A DNA stretch of 64,000 nucleotides from Pseudomonas sp. GOM7 (GCF_026723825.1 NZ_CP113519.1:1984001-2048000); one strand, 5' to 3'. Shown: positions 34,623 through 46,247, counted from the stretch's first letter. Made by a program: numbers and translations. Notes: generated from the letters alone by a model not told the origin.

Positions 34623-36548
34623 ATGACCCTGCTCAAGTTCGCCGATGTTTCCCTCGCCTATGGCGCCATGCCCCTGCTCGATGGGGTTTCCTGGCAGATC
34701 GCCCGGGGCGAGCGGGTGTGCATCATCGGCCGTAACGGCACCGGCAAATCGAGCATGCTGCGCCTGGTCAAGGGTGATCAGATGCCCGATGACGGCGAAA
34801 TCTGGCGCGCCCCGGGGTTGAAGATCGGCGAATTGCCGCAGGAGCTGCCACGTGCCGACGAGCGTACGGTGTTCGACGTGGTGGCTGAAGGCCTGGCCGG
34901 TGTCGGTGAGCTGCTGGCCCGCTATCACCACTTGGCGCAGAACATCCAGGGCGACGACGATCTCGAACAGCTGATGCACGTGCAGCAGGAATTGGAAGCC
35001 AAGGATGGCTGGCGCCTGCAGCAACTGGTGGACAGCACCCTGAGCCGCCTGCAGTTACCGGCCGACAAGACCCTGGCCGAGCTTTCCGGTGGCTGGCGCC
35101 GCCGCGTGCTGCTGGCACAGGCATTGGTATCCGAGCCGGATCTGCTGTTGCTCGACGAGCCCACCAACCACCTGGACATCGGTGCCATCGCCTGGCTGGA
35201 AGAGGCGCTGAAGGATTTCGGCGGCGCCGTGCTGTTCATCACCCACGACCGTTCCTTCCTGCAGAACCTGGCCACGCGCATCCTCGAGCTGGATCGCGGG
35301 GGGCTGATCGACTGGAACGGCGACTACGCCAGTTTCCTGGTGCACAAGGAGCAGCAGCTCGCCGCCGAGGAGACCGCCAATGCGCTGTTCGACAAGCGCC
35401 TGGCGCAGGAAGAGGTGTGGATCCGTCAGGGCATCAAGGCCCGCCGTACCCGTAACGAAGGTCGCGTGCGGGCGCTCAAGGCCATGCGCGCCGAGCGCGC
35501 CGAACGTCGCGAGCGCCAGGGCAAGGCGAATATTCAATTGGAGACAGCGGACAAGTCCGGCAAGCAGGTGATGGTGGCCGAGAACGTCAGTTTCGCCCAC
35601 CCCGGCGGCCCTTGGCTGGTCAAGGATTTTTCCATGGTGCTGCAGCGCGGCGACCGTATCGGCCTGCTCGGTGCCAACGGCACCGGTAAGACCTCGTTGC
35701 TCAAGTTGCTGCTCGGTGACCTGCAACCTAGCAGCGGCAGCATCGAGGTGGGCACCAAGCTGGAAGTGGCCTATTTCGACCAATTGCGTCACCAGCTCGA
35801 GCCGGAAAAGACGGTGATCGACAACATCGCCGAGGGCCGCGACTTCATCAGCATCGATGGCCAGAGTCGCCACGTGCTGAGTTACCTGGGCGACTTCCTG
35901 TTCAGCCCGCAGCGCGCACGTACCCCGGTCAAGGCCTTGTCCGGTGGCGAGCGGGCACGCCTGTTGCTGGCCAAGCTGTTCAGCAAACCGGCTAACCTGC
36001 TGGTGCTGGACGAACCGACCAACGATCTCGATGTGGAAACCCTGGAACTGCTCGAAGAAGTCCTGCTCAATTTCCCTGGCACCGTGCTGATGGTCAGCCA
36101 CGACCGTGCTTTCCTCGACAACGTGGTGACCAGCACCCTGGTGTTCGAGGGCGAGGGCAAGGTGCGCGAGTACGTCGGTGGTTACCAGGACTGGCTGCGC
36201 CAGGGCGGTTCACCGCGTCTGCTCGGGGTTGGCGAGAGCAAGTCCGGCAAGGCCGAGCTGGCCACGGCCATCGTCGAGTCGCCGACTCCGGCGGCTGCGG
36301 CGCCCGTGCAGGAGAGCGCCGAGCCGGCGAAGAAGAAACTAAGCTACAAGCTGCAGCGCGAGCTGGAAGCGATCCCGGGGCAGATCGATGCCCTGGAGCA
36401 GGAAATGGCGGCGGTGCAGGCGCAGGTGTCTGATCCTGCCTTTTACCAGCAACCGGTGCAGACCACGACGCAGGTATTGGCGCGCCTCGACGACTTGCAG
36501 AAGGAAATGGACGCGTTGCTCGAGCGCTGGGCAGAGCTGGAAGGCTGA
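34623..36548 (+). CDS. uup: ABC-F ATPase, Uup type
   Basis: Uup is a cytoplasmic ABC-F protein with no membrane domain; members act on ribosomes or in DNA processes such as transposon excision. The 641-residue product has two ATPase domains: Walker A GRNGTGKSS (residues 37-44) and GANGTGKTSL, signatures LSGGWRRR and LSGGERARLLLAK, Walker B LLLLDEPTNHLD and LVLDEPTNDLD. The linker between the domains is Arg-rich (RRTRNEGRVRALKAMRAERA). A C-terminal coiled-coil tail (KLSYKLQRELEAIPGQIDAL onward) is typical for Uup. ATG 34623 follows TTTGGAG. Confidence 0.93.
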   Translation: MTLLKFADVSLAYGAMPLLDGVSWQIARGERVCIIGRNGTGKSSMLRLVKGDQMPDDGEIWRAPGLKIGELPQELPRADERTVFDVVAEGLAGVGELLARYHHLAQNIQGDDDLEQLMHVQQELEAKDGWRLQQLVDSTLSRLQLPADKTLAELSGGWRRRVLLAQALVSEPDLLLLDEPTNHLDIGAIAWLEEALKDFGGAVLFITHDRSFLQNLATRILELDRGGLIDWNGDYASFLVHKEQQLAAEETANALFDKRLAQEEVWIRQGIKARRTRNEGRVRALKAMRAERAERRERQGKANIQLETADKSGKQVMVAENVSFAHPGGPWLVKDFSMVLQRGDRIGLLGANGTGKTSLLKLLLGDLQPSSGSIEVGTKLEVAYFDQLRHQLEPEKTVIDNIAEGRDFISIDGQSRHVLSYLGDFLFSPQRARTPVKALSGGERARLLLAKLFSKPANLLVLDEPTNDLDVETLELLEEVLLNFPGTVLMVSHDRAFLDNVVTSTLVFEGEGKVREYVGGYQDWLRQGGSPRLLGVGESKSGKAELATAIVESPTPAAAAPVQESAEPAKKKLSYKLQRELEAIPGQIDALEQEMAAVQAQVSDPAFYQQPVQTTTQVLARLDDLQKEMDALLERWAELEG

Positions 36549-36566
36549 CGAAGGAACGAATGTGCA

Positions 36567-37253
36567 ATGGCCATCGAATACCGCATCACCCTGGATGACG
36601 AACATCAGTTCAGCTACCGGATCGAGCTGAATCGCGAGTATGACCCGGAGCTGGCGCAACGCACGCCAGCTTGGACCCGCCTCGAGCATCAGCAATGCAG
36701 CAACTGTCCATTGAGCCGAGAGCAGTTCAGCCACTGCCCGGCAGCGGTCGACCTGCATCGCGTCATCGAGGACTTCCATGGCCTGCCCGCCTTCAAGAAG
36801 GTTGGCGTGTGGGTACGTACCCCCGAACGTGAGTACAGCAAGAACCTGGGCCTGGAAGAAGGACTGCGGGCGCTGCTGGGGGTGATCATGGCCACCAGCG
36901 CCTGCCCGGTGCTGGGGCGCCTTAGGCCGATGGCGCAGCACCATCTGCCCTTTGCCAGCAACCAGGAGTTCATCCTGCGGGCGGTGTCGCTGTACCTCAC
37001 GCGGCAGTACTTCAACATGCGTGAAGGGCGTCTGGCAGATTGGGAGCTGAAAGGCCTGGTGCGGCATTTCCAGCAACTCAAGCTGGTCAACCAGGCGTTC
37101 TGGCAGCGCATTCACGATACCTGTGAAGGCGACTCCAACCTCAAGGCCTTCCTCACCTTCTTCTCGCTGTCATCGAGCATGACGGTGACCCTGGAAACCC
37201 AGCTACAGAAGATTCGCCCCCTGGTCATGAGCGCGGGCGAAGCCTTCGACTGA
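36567..37253 (+). CDS. Conserved protein of unknown function with a CxxC...C motif
   Basis: The 228-residue product starts 18 bases after uup and is probably co-transcribed with it. An N-terminal beta-rich domain (IEYRITLDDEHQFSYRIELN) precedes a cysteine cluster C44-x2-C47-x9-C57 (QQCSNCPLSREQFSHCPAA), which may bind metal. The C-terminal 130 residues look helical and include ATSACPVLGRLRPMAQHHLPF. No signal peptide or membrane helix. I believe related genes sit beside uup in other pseudomonads, possibly under a DUF number (DUF6901), but I am not certain. Function unknown. Confidence 0.72.
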   Translation: MAIEYRITLDDEHQFSYRIELNREYDPELAQRTPAWTRLEHQQCSNCPLSREQFSHCPAAVDLHRVIEDFHGLPAFKKVGVWVRTPEREYSKNLGLEEGLRALLGVIMATSACPVLGRLRPMAQHHLPFASNQEFILRAVSLYLTRQYFNMREGRLADWELKGLVRHFQQLKLVNQAFWQRIHDTCEGDSNLKAFLTFFSLSSSMTVTLETQLQKIRPLVMSAGEAFD

Positions 37254-37257
37254 GGGC

Positions 37258-37292
37258 CTGCCCGATGCGCCAGGCGCTGGCGCATCGGGCAG
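37258..37292. terminator. Strong hairpin between convergent genes
   Basis: A perfect 15-bp stem CTGCCCGATGCGCCA / TGGCGCATCGGGCAG with a 5-base loop begins 5 bases after the rightward gene and ends 13 bases before the leftward usp gene. No T run, so terminator function is inferred from position. Confidence 0.65.
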
Positions 37293-37304
37293 AGCGGGCA
37301 GCTA

Positions 37305-37745
37305 TCAGTCGGTTTTCTTCAGGCGCACGGCGAGCACGTCGCAGGGGGCACCGTGCAGCACGTCGTTGGCGGTGGAGCCCAGCAGCAGAGCCAGGCCATG
37401 GCGTCCATGGCTGCCGACCACGATCAGGTCGCAGCCTTGTTCCTCGGCCAGGCGGTGGATCTCCTGGCGCGGCTGACCATAGGCCAGATGCCGGCGGTCA
37501 TCGGTGATTTCCGGGTATTTGCCGCTGAATGCGTCCAGGCGTTCGCGGGCTTGCTCGAACTGCTGTTGTTGCAGCATCGACAGATCCATCGGTACGTCAC
37601 CGCCAAAGGCCATGGCCATGGGCTCGACGATATGCACCACGGACATCTTCGCGCCGCTGGCCTGTGCCAGCTTGCGCGCGCGGCTCACCACCGGGTCGCA
37701 TTCCTCGGTGAGGTCGACGGCGACCAGGATATGTTGGTAGGGCAT
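37305..37745 (-). CDS. Universal stress protein (UspA family)
   Basis: The 146-residue cytoplasmic protein has the Usp Rossmann-like fold starting YQHILVAVDLTEECDPVV and the ATP-binding motif G-x2-G-x9-G-S/T in VVGSHGRHGLALLLGSTA. It is a single-domain Usp. The ATG at 37745 is preceded by AGGAGG, and the longer frame from 37898 has no support. A 133-base spacer separates it from the leftward periplasmic protein gene. Its ligand-binding and stress response are known only for the family. Confidence 0.9.
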   Translation of the reverse strand: MPYQHILVAVDLTEECDPVVSRARKLAQASGAKMSVVHIVEPMAMAFGGDVPMDLSMLQQQQFEQARERLDAFSGKYPEITDDRRHLAYGQPRQEIHRLAEEQGCDLIVVGSHGRHGLALLLGSTANDVLHGAPCDVLAVRLKKTD

Positions 37746-37878
37746 GGTGAAGTCCTCCTGAGGATAAAAACCGCTTCGCATCCAGTATGGCCCTGGATGC
37801 CTGCTCGTGTCCCAAAGAAAAGCCCGATGCAAGCACCGGGCGGTGGCAAGGCCAGGCAGGCCGGAAACGGGGAGGGCA

Positions 37879-38700
37879 TCAAAGCTGGTGCGCGGCATAC
37901 AGGGCCGCGACCTCTTCCAGGCCGTCGATGATGCTGTCGGAATACTTGTTGATTAGGAAGGGTACGGTGTTCTGGTTGTAGTTCAGCAGGGATTTCTCGA
38001 TATAGCGGAACTTGGTGACGATATTACCAATGGCCGTGGTGATCTCGGGGGTGTTCTGTGGTGCCTGGGCCAGGGCGTCGAGGCCGCTGGCGAACTCCCG
38101 TACCTGCTCGTCGATGGCGCGCTCCTCGCCGCCGCCGAAGAAACTGCCACCGATCGAAGCGCTGCGCGAAGCGTAGTCCAGGGCGATGTTCTGCATCAGC
38201 AAGCTCTGTTCACGGCTGCGCTGGGTGAGCGTCGGTACGTTCTGGCCGCTTTCCTGCTGGATCGTCTGGTACAGCTCCTGGCTGAGTTCCATCAGGCGTT
38301 CGTTGCTCTTGGCCAGGGCGGCGATGGGTTGCAGGTCGGTGAAACCCTGTTTCTGCATGGTCGCCATCAATTGTTGCAACCTGTCGCGGTAGTCCTGCCA
38401 TTGCTGTTGCAGCTTGCCCTGCAGCGCCTTCGCAACCTCTCCCGGCTGAGCGGCCAGGCCTTCGAGCCGTGTCTGTGCCCGCTGCGCCGCATCGTTGATC
38501 ATACGCGCGTAACGTTGATCCCCTTCCATGGCGTTGTACATGTAGAAATCGCTCAGGCTCTTCTGCGCGGCCAGGCGCATCTGCTGAAGCTGCAGCAGGT
38601 CATCGGCGGGGCTCGCGAACGACGAGGCCGCTAGCAAGGTGCTGAGGATGAGGGTGAGCAGGGTGCTCAAGGGCAATGCAAGCTTACCGCGGCTCGACAT
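37879..38700 (-). CDS. Conserved periplasmic helical protein of unknown function
   Basis: The 273-residue protein has an N-terminal signal peptide (about residues 1-30, KLALPLSTLLTLILSTLLAA ending SFASPAD) and a helical, Gln-rich mature part with heptad-like patterns (ALQGKLQQQWQDYRDRLQQL). A segment SREQSLLMQNIALDYASRS recalls the sensory region of PilJ-type chemotaxis proteins, but I would not assign it. ATG 38700 has GGAG upstream. The gene diverges from fadB. A PAO1 gene in the same position has, as far as I remember, no assigned function. Confidence 0.7.
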   Translation of the reverse strand: MSSRGKLALPLSTLLTLILSTLLAASSFASPADDLLQLQQMRLAAQKSLSDFYMYNAMEGDQRYARMINDAAQRAQTRLEGLAAQPGEVAKALQGKLQQQWQDYRDRLQQLMATMQKQGFTDLQPIAALAKSNERLMELSQELYQTIQQESGQNVPTLTQRSREQSLLMQNIALDYASRSASIGGSFFGGGEERAIDEQVREFASGLDALAQAPQNTPEITTAIGNIVTKFRYIEKSLLNYNQNTVPFLINKYSDSIIDGLEEVAALYAAHQL

Positions 38701-39110
38701 CGTGAAGCTCCGTCTGGCCCATCGAGGGGCTCGATTTGTTGTGTTCACGTGGGCATGGGCGAACGAGAGGCGAATGTACTCGCAAGCCTGGGCGTTTGGC
38801 TAGGCACCTTGAGGGGCGGAGGTAGCGGAAGCAGTGAATGCACCAGTCTGGGGCGTGTCTAAACTGAAAAAAGCCTTTGCAACGAGGCCAATTGACAAGT
38901 TCGGGCTTTTCCCCGAAGGTGTGCACACCCAAATCAAACGGGCGTATGAATTGAGCGTTTGCCTGGTAAGGCGCGCCGCTACAGCCCGAACATCGCGTCG
39001 GCGGGTGTGTCGTACCGATTGGGGCTATGCTCGAACGGCCCTGCCGCGAGCTGGCCTGGCGGTTGGCTCCGATGTGTACTGTTCAGCTTCCATACCGTGG
39101 AGATCAGTTG
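38701..39110. other. Divergent promoter region of the fadBA operon
   Basis: This 410-base spacer lies between the leftward periplasmic gene and fadB. TTGACA at 38892-38897 is a possible -35 element, though no clear -10 follows at the right distance. A tandem of PsrA-like sites is present (listed separately). The short open frame at 38834-39127 does not look like a gene. Confidence 0.6.
38935..38961. promoter_or_regulatory. Candidate PsrA operator pair before fadB
   Basis: CAAAC-gggc-GTATG (38935-38948) differs from the PsrA consensus (G/C)AAAC-N2-4-GTTT(G/C) at one base. It shares base 38948 with GAATT-gagc-GTTTG (38948-38961), a weaker second site. The 13-base period with a one-base overlap is the same as in the psrA operator at 47835-47861. 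PsrA is known to repress fadBA in P. aeruginosa. Confidence 0.6.
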
Positions 39111-41258
39111 ATGATTTACGAAGGTAAAGCCATCACGGTTAAGGCTCTTGAGAGCGGCATCGTCGAATTGAATTTCGACCTCAAGGGTGAGTCCGTCAAC
39201 AAATTCAACCGCCTTACCCTGAACGAGCTGCGCGCCTCCGTCGACGCGATCAAGGCCGACGGTTCGATCAAGGGCGTGATTGTCACCAGTGGCAAGGACG
39301 TGTTCATCGTCGGTGCCGACATCACCGAATTCGTCGACAACTTCAAGCTGCCCGACGAAGAGCTGGTGGCGGGCAACCTCGAAGCCAACAAGATCTTTAG
39401 CGATTTCGAAGACCTCGGCGTACCGACCGTGGTCGCCATCAACGGCATCGCCCTCGGCGGCGGCCTGGAGATGTGCCTGGCCGCTGACTACCGCGTGATG
39501 AGCGCCACCGCCAAGATCGGCCTGCCGGAAGTCAAGCTGGGCATCTACCCGGGCTTCGGTGGCACCGTGCGTCTGCCGCGCCTGATCGGTACCGACAACG
39601 CTGTCGAGTGGATCGCTTCCGGCAAGGAAAACCGTGCTGAAGACGCGTTGAAAGTTGGCGCCGTTGATGCCGTGGTCGCTCCGGACAAACTCAAGGATGC
39701 CGCGCTGGATCTGGTCAAGCGCGCCATCTCCGGCGAGCTGGACTTCAAGGCCAAGCGTCAGCCCAAGCTGGAAAAGCTCAAGCTCAACGCCATCGAGCAG
39801 ATGATGTGCTTCGAGACTGCCAAGGGCTTCGTCGCTGGCCAGGCCGGCCCGAACTACCCGGCTCCGGTCGAAGCCATCAAGAGCATCCAGAAGGCCGCCA
39901 ACTTCGGTCGTGACAAGGCGCTGGAAGTCGAGGCCGCCGGCTTCGTCAAGCTGGCCAAGACCTCGGTCGCCGAGAGCCTGATCGGCCTGTTCCTCAACGA
40001 TCAGGAACTGAAGAAGAAGGCCAAGCAGCACGACGAGATTGCCCGTGACGTGAAACTGGCCGCCGTGCTCGGCGCCGGCATCATGGGGGGCGGCATCGCC
40101 TACCAGTCGGCCTCCAAGGGCACCCCGATCCTGATGAAGGATATCCGCGAAGAGGGTATCCAGATGGGCTTGGACGAGGCGTCCAAGCTGCTCGGCAAGC
40201 GCGTCGAGAAGGGCCGCATGACCCCGGCGAAGATGGCCGAGGCGCTCAACGCCATCCGCCCGACCATGTCCTACGGCGATTTCGGCAACGTCGACATCGT
40301 GGTCGAGGCCGTGGTCGAGAACCCCAAGGTCAAGCACGCCGTGCTGGCCGAGGTGGAAGGCCATGTGCGTGAGGACGCGATCATCGCGTCCAACACCTCG
40401 ACCATCTCCATCACCTACCTGGCTCAGGCCCTCAAGCGCCCCGAGAACTTCGTCGGCATGCACTTCTTCAACCCGGTGCACATGATGCCGCTGGTGGAAG
40501 TCATCCGTGGCGAGAAGTCCAGCGACGTGGCCGTGTCCACCACCGTGGCCTACGCCAAGAAAATGGGCAAGAACCCGATCGTGGTCAACGACTGCCCGGG
40601 CTTCCTGGTCAACCGCGTGCTGTTCCCGTACTTCGGTGGTTTCTCCAAGCTGCTGGGCTTCGGTGTCGACTTCGTGCGCATCGACCGGGTGATGGAGAAG
40701 TTCGGCTGGCCCATGGGCCCGGCCTATCTCTCCGATGTGGTGGGCATCGACACCGGCCACCACGGCCGTGACGTGATGGCCGAAGGCTTCCCGGATCGCA
40801 TGACCGTGGAAGGCAAGACCGCCGTCGACGTGATGTACGAGGCCAATCGCCTGGGCCAGAAGAACGGCAAGGGCTTCTACGCCTACGAGACTGACAAGCG
40901 CGGCAAGCCGAAGAAGGTCTCCGACCCGGCCGCCTACGAGCTGCTCAAGTCCATCGTGGTCGAAGAGCGCGAAGTCACAGACGAAGACATCATCAACTTC
41001 ATGATGATCCCGCTGTGTCTGGAAACCGTTCGCTGCCTGGAAGACGGCATCGTCGATACTGCGGCCGAGGCCGACATGGGCCTGATCTACGGCATCGGCT
41101 TCCCCCCCTTCCGCGGTGGTGCGCTGCGCTACATCGATTCGATCGGTGTGGCCGAGTTCGTCGCCCTGGCCGACAAGTACGCCGAGCTGGGCGCCCTGTA
41201 CCACCCGACCGCCAAACTTCGCGAAATGGCCGCCAAGGGCCAGAAGTTCTTCGGTTAA
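39111..41258 (+). CDS. fadB: Fatty acid oxidation complex subunit alpha FadB
   Basis: FadB carries enoyl-CoA hydratase, 3-hydroxyacyl-CoA dehydrogenase, isomerase and epimerase activities of beta-oxidation, working with FadA as an alpha2-beta2 complex. The 715-residue protein has an N-terminal crotonase domain ([14 protein letters not shown], then [19 protein letters not shown]), followed by an NAD-binding dehydrogenase domain ([35 protein letters not shown]) and the C-terminal dimerisation part. ATG 39111 gives [16 protein letters not shown]. The next gene, fadA, follows after 30 bases. Confidence 0.97.
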   Translation: MIYEGKAITVKALESGIVELNFDLKGESVNKFNRLTLNELRASVDAIKADGSIKGVIVTSGKDVFIVGADITEFVDNFKLPDEELVAGNLEANKIFSDFEDLGVPTVVAINGIALGGGLEMCLAADYRVMSATAKIGLPEVKLGIYPGFGGTVRLPRLIGTDNAVEWIASGKENRAEDALKVGAVDAVVAPDKLKDAALDLVKRAISGELDFKAKRQPKLEKLKLNAIEQMMCFETAKGFVAGQAGPNYPAPVEAIKSIQKAANFGRDKALEVEAAGFVKLAKTSVAESLIGLFLNDQELKKKAKQHDEIARDVKLAAVLGAGIMGGGIAYQSASKGTPILMKDIREEGIQMGLDEASKLLGKRVEKGRMTPAKMAEALNAIRPTMSYGDFGNVDIVVEAVVENPKVKHAVLAEVEGHVREDAIIASNTSTISITYLAQALKRPENFVGMHFFNPVHMMPLVEVIRGEKSSDVAVSTTVAYAKKMGKNPIVVNDCPGFLVNRVLFPYFGGFSKLLGFGVDFVRIDRVMEKFGWPMGPAYLSDVVGIDTGHHGRDVMAEGFPDRMTVEGKTAVDVMYEANRLGQKNGKGFYAYETDKRGKPKKVSDPAAYELLKSIVVEEREVTDEDIINFMMIPLCLETVRCLEDGIVDTAAEADMGLIYGIGFPPFRGGALRYIDSIGVAEFVALADKYAELGALYHPTAKLREMAAKGQKFFG

Positions 41259-42464
<1,206 letters not shown>

Positions 42465-42478
42465 GCGCTGGTGGACAC

Positions 42479-42512
42479 AAACCGGGGCCCAGTGCCCCGG
42501 TTTTGCTTTTTA
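42479..42512 (+). terminator. Intrinsic terminator after fadA
   Basis: AAACCGGGGC / GCCCCGGTTT with a CCAGT loop, followed by TTGCTTTTT, 14 bases after fadA. Confidence 0.85.
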
Positions 42513-42537
42513 CGGCTTTTTATATCGGGAACCGCTC

Positions 42538-42780
42538 ATGCAGTTGCAGCCAGGACTCTATCGCCACTACAAAGGCCCGCACTACCGCGTATTCGGCGTG
42601 GCGCGCCATTCCGAAAACGAGGAAGAGGTGGTGGTCTATCAGGCGCTGTACGGCGAGTTCGGCCTGTGGGTCAGGCCGCTCAGCATGTTCTGCGAAGAGG
42701 TGGAGATGGACGGCAAGCGCGTTCCACGCTTTGCTTTGATTCAGGCTGAAGTCAGCCCTATCGGCAGTTCGGAAGTCTGA
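42538..42780 (+). CDS. DUF1653 protein
   Basis: The 80-residue protein matches DUF1653: PGLYRHYKGPHYRVFGVARH is the family signature, followed by EEVVVYQALYGEFGLWVRPL and MFCEEVEMDGKRVPRF. DUF1653 proteins are small beta-rich domains, sometimes fused to hydrolases; function unknown. It stands between the fadA terminator and topA. The gene neighbourhood is the same in P. aeruginosa from memory. Confidence 0.85.
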   Translation: MQLQPGLYRHYKGPHYRVFGVARHSENEEEVVVYQALYGEFGLWVRPLSMFCEEVEMDGKRVPRFALIQAEVSPIGSSEV

Positions 42781-42885
42781 GTGCGCAGTCCCTGCGCTTG
42801 ACCTACGCTTGGTCGCCACTATATATAGCGGGGCCTCAAGGCTCCCAGCCTTCTATATTTCGCAATTTTAGGAATTCTCTGATCC

Positions 42886-45492
42886 ATGGGCAAATCGCTG
42901 GTCATCGTGGAATCCCCGGCCAAGGCCAAGACCATCAACAAGTACCTGGGCAGCCAGTACGTGGTGAAGTCGAGCATCGGCCACATCCGTGACCTGCCTA
43001 CCAGCGGCTCGGCAAGCGCCAGCAAGGAGCCGGCCAAGCGCGGCAAGGCCGCCAGTGAAGCACCTGCTCTGTCGCCCAAGGAAAAGGCCAAGCGCCAGTT
43101 GTTCGCCCGCATGGGCGTCGACCCCGAACACGGCTGGAAGGCCAAGTACGAGATCCTGCCTGGCAAGGAAAAGGTGATCGAAGAACTGCGCCGTCTGGCC
43201 AAGGATGCCGACACCATCTATCTCGCAACCGACTTGGACCGCGAAGGGGAGGCCATCGCCTGGCACCTGCGCGAGTCCATCGGTGGTGACGACAGCCGCT
43301 ACAAGCGCGTGGTGTTCAACGAGATCACCAAGAAGGCGATCCAGGAAGCCTTCTCCAAACCCGGCGAGCTGGACATCAACCGCGTCAACGCCCAGCAGGC
43401 GCGGCGCTTCCTCGATCGCGTGGTGGGCTACATGGTCTCGCCGCTGCTGTGGGCCAAGATCGCCCGGGGCCTATCCGCCGGGCGAGTGCAATCGGTGGCG
43501 GTAAAGCTGGTGGTGGCGCGCGAGAAGGAAATCCGTGCCTTCGTCCCGGAAGAATACTGGGAAGTGCACGCCGACCTCGGCACCGCGAAGAACGCCAAGG
43601 TTCGCTTCGAGGTGGTACGTGAGAACGGCGCGGCCTTCAAGCCGGTCAATGAAGCCCAGGCCATGGCCGCGTTGGACAAGCTCAAGGCGTCCAGCTACAG
43701 CGTGGCCAAGCGTGAAGATCGCCCGACCAGCAGCAAGCCCACGGCGCCTTTCATCACCTCCACCCTGCAGCAGGCAGCGAGCAATCGTCTGGGCTTCGGG
43801 GTGAAGAAGACCATGATGATGGCCCAGCGGCTCTACGAGGCCGGCTATATCACCTATATGCGTACCGACTCGACCAACCTGTCGGCCGATGCAATCGATA
43901 TGGTCAGGGGCTTTATCGGCAGCGAGTACGGCGACAAGTACCTGCCGGGCAAGCCCAACCTGTATTCGAGCAAGGAGGGCGCCCAGGAGGCGCACGAAGC
44001 GATTCGTCCGTCCGACGTCAACCTGCGCCCGACCCAGCTCTCCGGCATGGAGCGCGATGCCGAGCGTTTGTATGACCTGATCTGGCGCCAGTTCGTGGCC
44101 TGCCAGATGCCGCCAGCCGAATACCTGTCCACCAGCGTTACCGTGGCTGCTGGCGACTTCGAGCTGCGCGCCAAGGGCCGCATCCTCAAGTTCGACGGTT
44201 ACACTCGCGTGCTGCCGCAGCAGAGCAAGCCGGGCGAGGACGACGTTCTGCCGGAAATGAAGGAAGGTGAGGGCCTCAAGCTGATCAAGCTCGACCCCAG
44301 CCAGCACTTCACCAAGCCACCGGCGCGCTACTCCGAGGCCAGCCTGGTCAAGGAGCTGGAAAAACGCGGTATCGGTCGTCCATCCACCTATGCGGCGATC
44401 ATCTCCACCATTCAGGATCGTGGCTACGTGACGGTGCATAACCGCCGTTTCTATGCCGAGAAGATGGGTGACATCGTCACCGAGCGTCTCGACGAAAGCT
44501 TCGCCAACCTCATGGACTATGGCTTTACCGCCACCATGGAAGAGCATCTCGACGACGTGGCTCAGGGCGAGCGCGAGTGGAAGCACCTGCTCGACGAATT
44601 CTATGCCGACTTCAAGAAGAAGCTCGAAGCCGCCGAGGCGGGCGAGGGCGGCATGCGCGCCAACCAGCCGACCCTGACCGACATTCCGTGCCGCGAGTGT
44701 GGCCGGCCGATGATGATTCGCACCGCTTCCACCGGCGTGTTCCTTGGCTGCTCAGGTTATGCGCTGCCGCCGAAGGAGCGCTGCAAGGCCACCATCAACC
44801 TGGTGCCGGGTGACGAGATCGCCGCCGACGACGAGGGCGAGTCCGAATCCCGCGTACTGCTGGGCAAGCACCGCTGCCCGATCTGCGCCACCGCCATGGA
44901 TGCCTACCTGCTGGACGAAACCCGCAAGCTGCACATCTGCGGTAACAACCCGGACTGCACCGGCTACGAGATCGAGCAGGGCCAGTACCGCATCAAGGGC
45001 TATGAAGGCCCGAGCCTGGAATGCGACAAGTGCGGCAGCGAGATGCAGCTCAAGACCGGTCGCTTCGGCAAGTTCTTCGGCTGTACCAACCCAAGCTGCA
45101 AGAACACCCGCAAGCTGCTCAAGAATGGCGAAGCAGCGCCACCGAAGATGGACAAGGTGGACATGCCCGAGCTCAAGTGCGAGAAGGTGGACGACACCTA
45201 CGTGCTGCGCGATGGGGCCTCGGGGCTCTTTCTGGCCGCCAGCCAGTTCCCCAAGAACCGTGAAACCCGTGCACCGTTGGTGCTGGAGATCGTTCCGCAC
45301 AAGCACGAGATCGATCCCAAGTACCACTTCCTCTGCGATGCGCCGCAGAAGGACCCGGATGGCCGTCCGACAGTGATTCGTTACAGCCGCAAGACCAAGG
45401 AGCAGTACGTGCAATCCGAAGTGGACGGCAAGCCGACTGGCTGGCGTGCGTTCTACGATGGTGGCAAGTGGAAGGTCGAGGACAAGCGTTGA
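42886..45492 (+). CDS. topA: DNA topoisomerase I
   Basis: TopA relaxes negatively supercoiled DNA by single-strand passage. The 868-residue protein begins with the Toprim domain ([20 protein letters not shown] and [11 protein letters not shown]), has the catalytic Tyr324 in [10 protein letters not shown], and ends with zinc-finger-like Cys repeats ([52 protein letters not shown]). ATG 42886 lies 105 bases after the DUF1653 gene. A hairpin is found about 100 bases downstream. Confidence 0.97.
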   Translation: MGKSLVIVESPAKAKTINKYLGSQYVVKSSIGHIRDLPTSGSASASKEPAKRGKAASEAPALSPKEKAKRQLFARMGVDPEHGWKAKYEILPGKEKVIEELRRLAKDADTIYLATDLDREGEAIAWHLRESIGGDDSRYKRVVFNEITKKAIQEAFSKPGELDINRVNAQQARRFLDRVVGYMVSPLLWAKIARGLSAGRVQSVAVKLVVAREKEIRAFVPEEYWEVHADLGTAKNAKVRFEVVRENGAAFKPVNEAQAMAALDKLKASSYSVAKREDRPTSSKPTAPFITSTLQQAASNRLGFGVKKTMMMAQRLYEAGYITYMRTDSTNLSADAIDMVRGFIGSEYGDKYLPGKPNLYSSKEGAQEAHEAIRPSDVNLRPTQLSGMERDAERLYDLIWRQFVACQMPPAEYLSTSVTVAAGDFELRAKGRILKFDGYTRVLPQQSKPGEDDVLPEMKEGEGLKLIKLDPSQHFTKPPARYSEASLVKELEKRGIGRPSTYAAIISTIQDRGYVTVHNRRFYAEKMGDIVTERLDESFANLMDYGFTATMEEHLDDVAQGEREWKHLLDEFYADFKKKLEAAEAGEGGMRANQPTLTDIPCRECGRPMMIRTASTGVFLGCSGYALPPKERCKATINLVPGDEIAADDEGESESRVLLGKHRCPICATAMDAYLLDETRKLHICGNNPDCTGYEIEQGQYRIKGYEGPSLECDKCGSEMQLKTGRFGKFFGCTNPSCKNTRKLLKNGEAAPPKMDKVDMPELKCEKVDDTYVLRDGASGLFLAASQFPKNRETRAPLVLEIVPHKHEIDPKYHFLCDAPQKDPDGRPTVIRYSRKTKEQYVQSEVDGKPTGWRAFYDGGKWKVEDKR

Positions 45493-45589
45493 CGCGCGTC
45501 CGCACTGGCTGAGCGCCGACCGGGCCTCATTGCCGGCTGGTGCTGCCGGCTCGCCGGAGGGCCAATTGATGGCGAATGCCTGACGAGAT

Positions 45590-45613
45590 GCGCACCGGCT
45601 TTTGCCGGTGCGC
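45590..45613. terminator. Hairpin downstream of topA
   Basis: A perfect 10-bp stem GCGCACCGGC-TTTT-GCCGGTGCGC lies between topA and the next gene. It lacks a T run and may be a terminator or a palindromic repeat. Confidence 0.5.
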
Positions 45614-45648
45614 GTATCATGAGTCGATCTGCTGTGGAGGGCATCGCG

Positions 45649-46167
45649 ATGGCCAAAGAAATCTACACCCGCACCAATCAGAAGATCTTCTTCGCCGGTA
45701 TCGCCCTGGACAACTGGCGCAAGGCCGAGGCCTCCAATGCCTTCAACTTGCAGGCGCTGGTGCAGGCTGAGCGCGAGGCCGCGTTGTTCCACCTCTACGG
45801 TGGTTTGTTGGGGCTGTGCCATGAGATTGCCGGTTACTACCGCATGCATGATGCTGCGCCCACGCGTGTCGAGGCTTTCGTTCAGCAGGCGGTACTAGAG
45901 GCTACGCCCAGCCCCGAGCTGGCCGAACTGGTTGAATTGACTCAGCAGAGCGAAACCTGGTTGGCGCAGTTGCTGGCGGCCTATGCTGCGCTGTTCCAGC
46001 CGCCGCGCGAGGCGCGCAAGGCCAAGGTCGACCCGGCCATGCCCTTGATCACGGCGGTCAGCGTCGGTGAAGAGCCTGCAGAGCTGAGTCTCGATGAAAT
46101 CGATGCCTGGCGTCAGCAGCTCAAGGGCCTGGTGCTGCGTTTTCGTGAAGGCCTCAGCGAGTGCTGA
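45649..46167 (+). CDS. Conserved Pseudomonas protein (DUF6586-like)
   Basis: The 172-residue product begins MAKEIYTRTNQKIFFAGIAL and is predicted helical throughout; a QALVQAEREAALFHLYGGLL stretch and the C-terminal ELSLDEIDAWRQQLKGLVLRF are conserved in relatives I remember, tentatively DUF6586. No catalytic motif, signal peptide or membrane helix. ATG 45649 follows GTGGAGGG. It precedes a second small gene after an 80-base spacer. Function unknown. Confidence 0.75.
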   Translation: MAKEIYTRTNQKIFFAGIALDNWRKAEASNAFNLQALVQAEREAALFHLYGGLLGLCHEIAGYYRMHDAAPTRVEAFVQQAVLEATPSPELAELVELTQQSETWLAQLLAAYAALFQPPREARKAKVDPAMPLITAVSVGEEPAELSLDEIDAWRQQLKGLVLRFREGLSEC

Positions 46168-46247
46168 GTGCGTTATCTGGACGAGTGGGCTGGGGTTGAG
46201 CCGGGCCGGCTGTTACAATTTCATGTTTTTTGCAAAGAGACCGAGCC

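Noticed and set aside
38892..38920. Sigma-70 promoter for fadB at TTGACA
   Set aside because: A good -35 hexamer is present, but no matching -10 hexamer lies 16-18 bases downstream, so I do not list it as a promoter.
38834..39127. Short frame before fadB
   Set aside because: No ribosome site, covers the putative PsrA sites and overlaps the fadB start.
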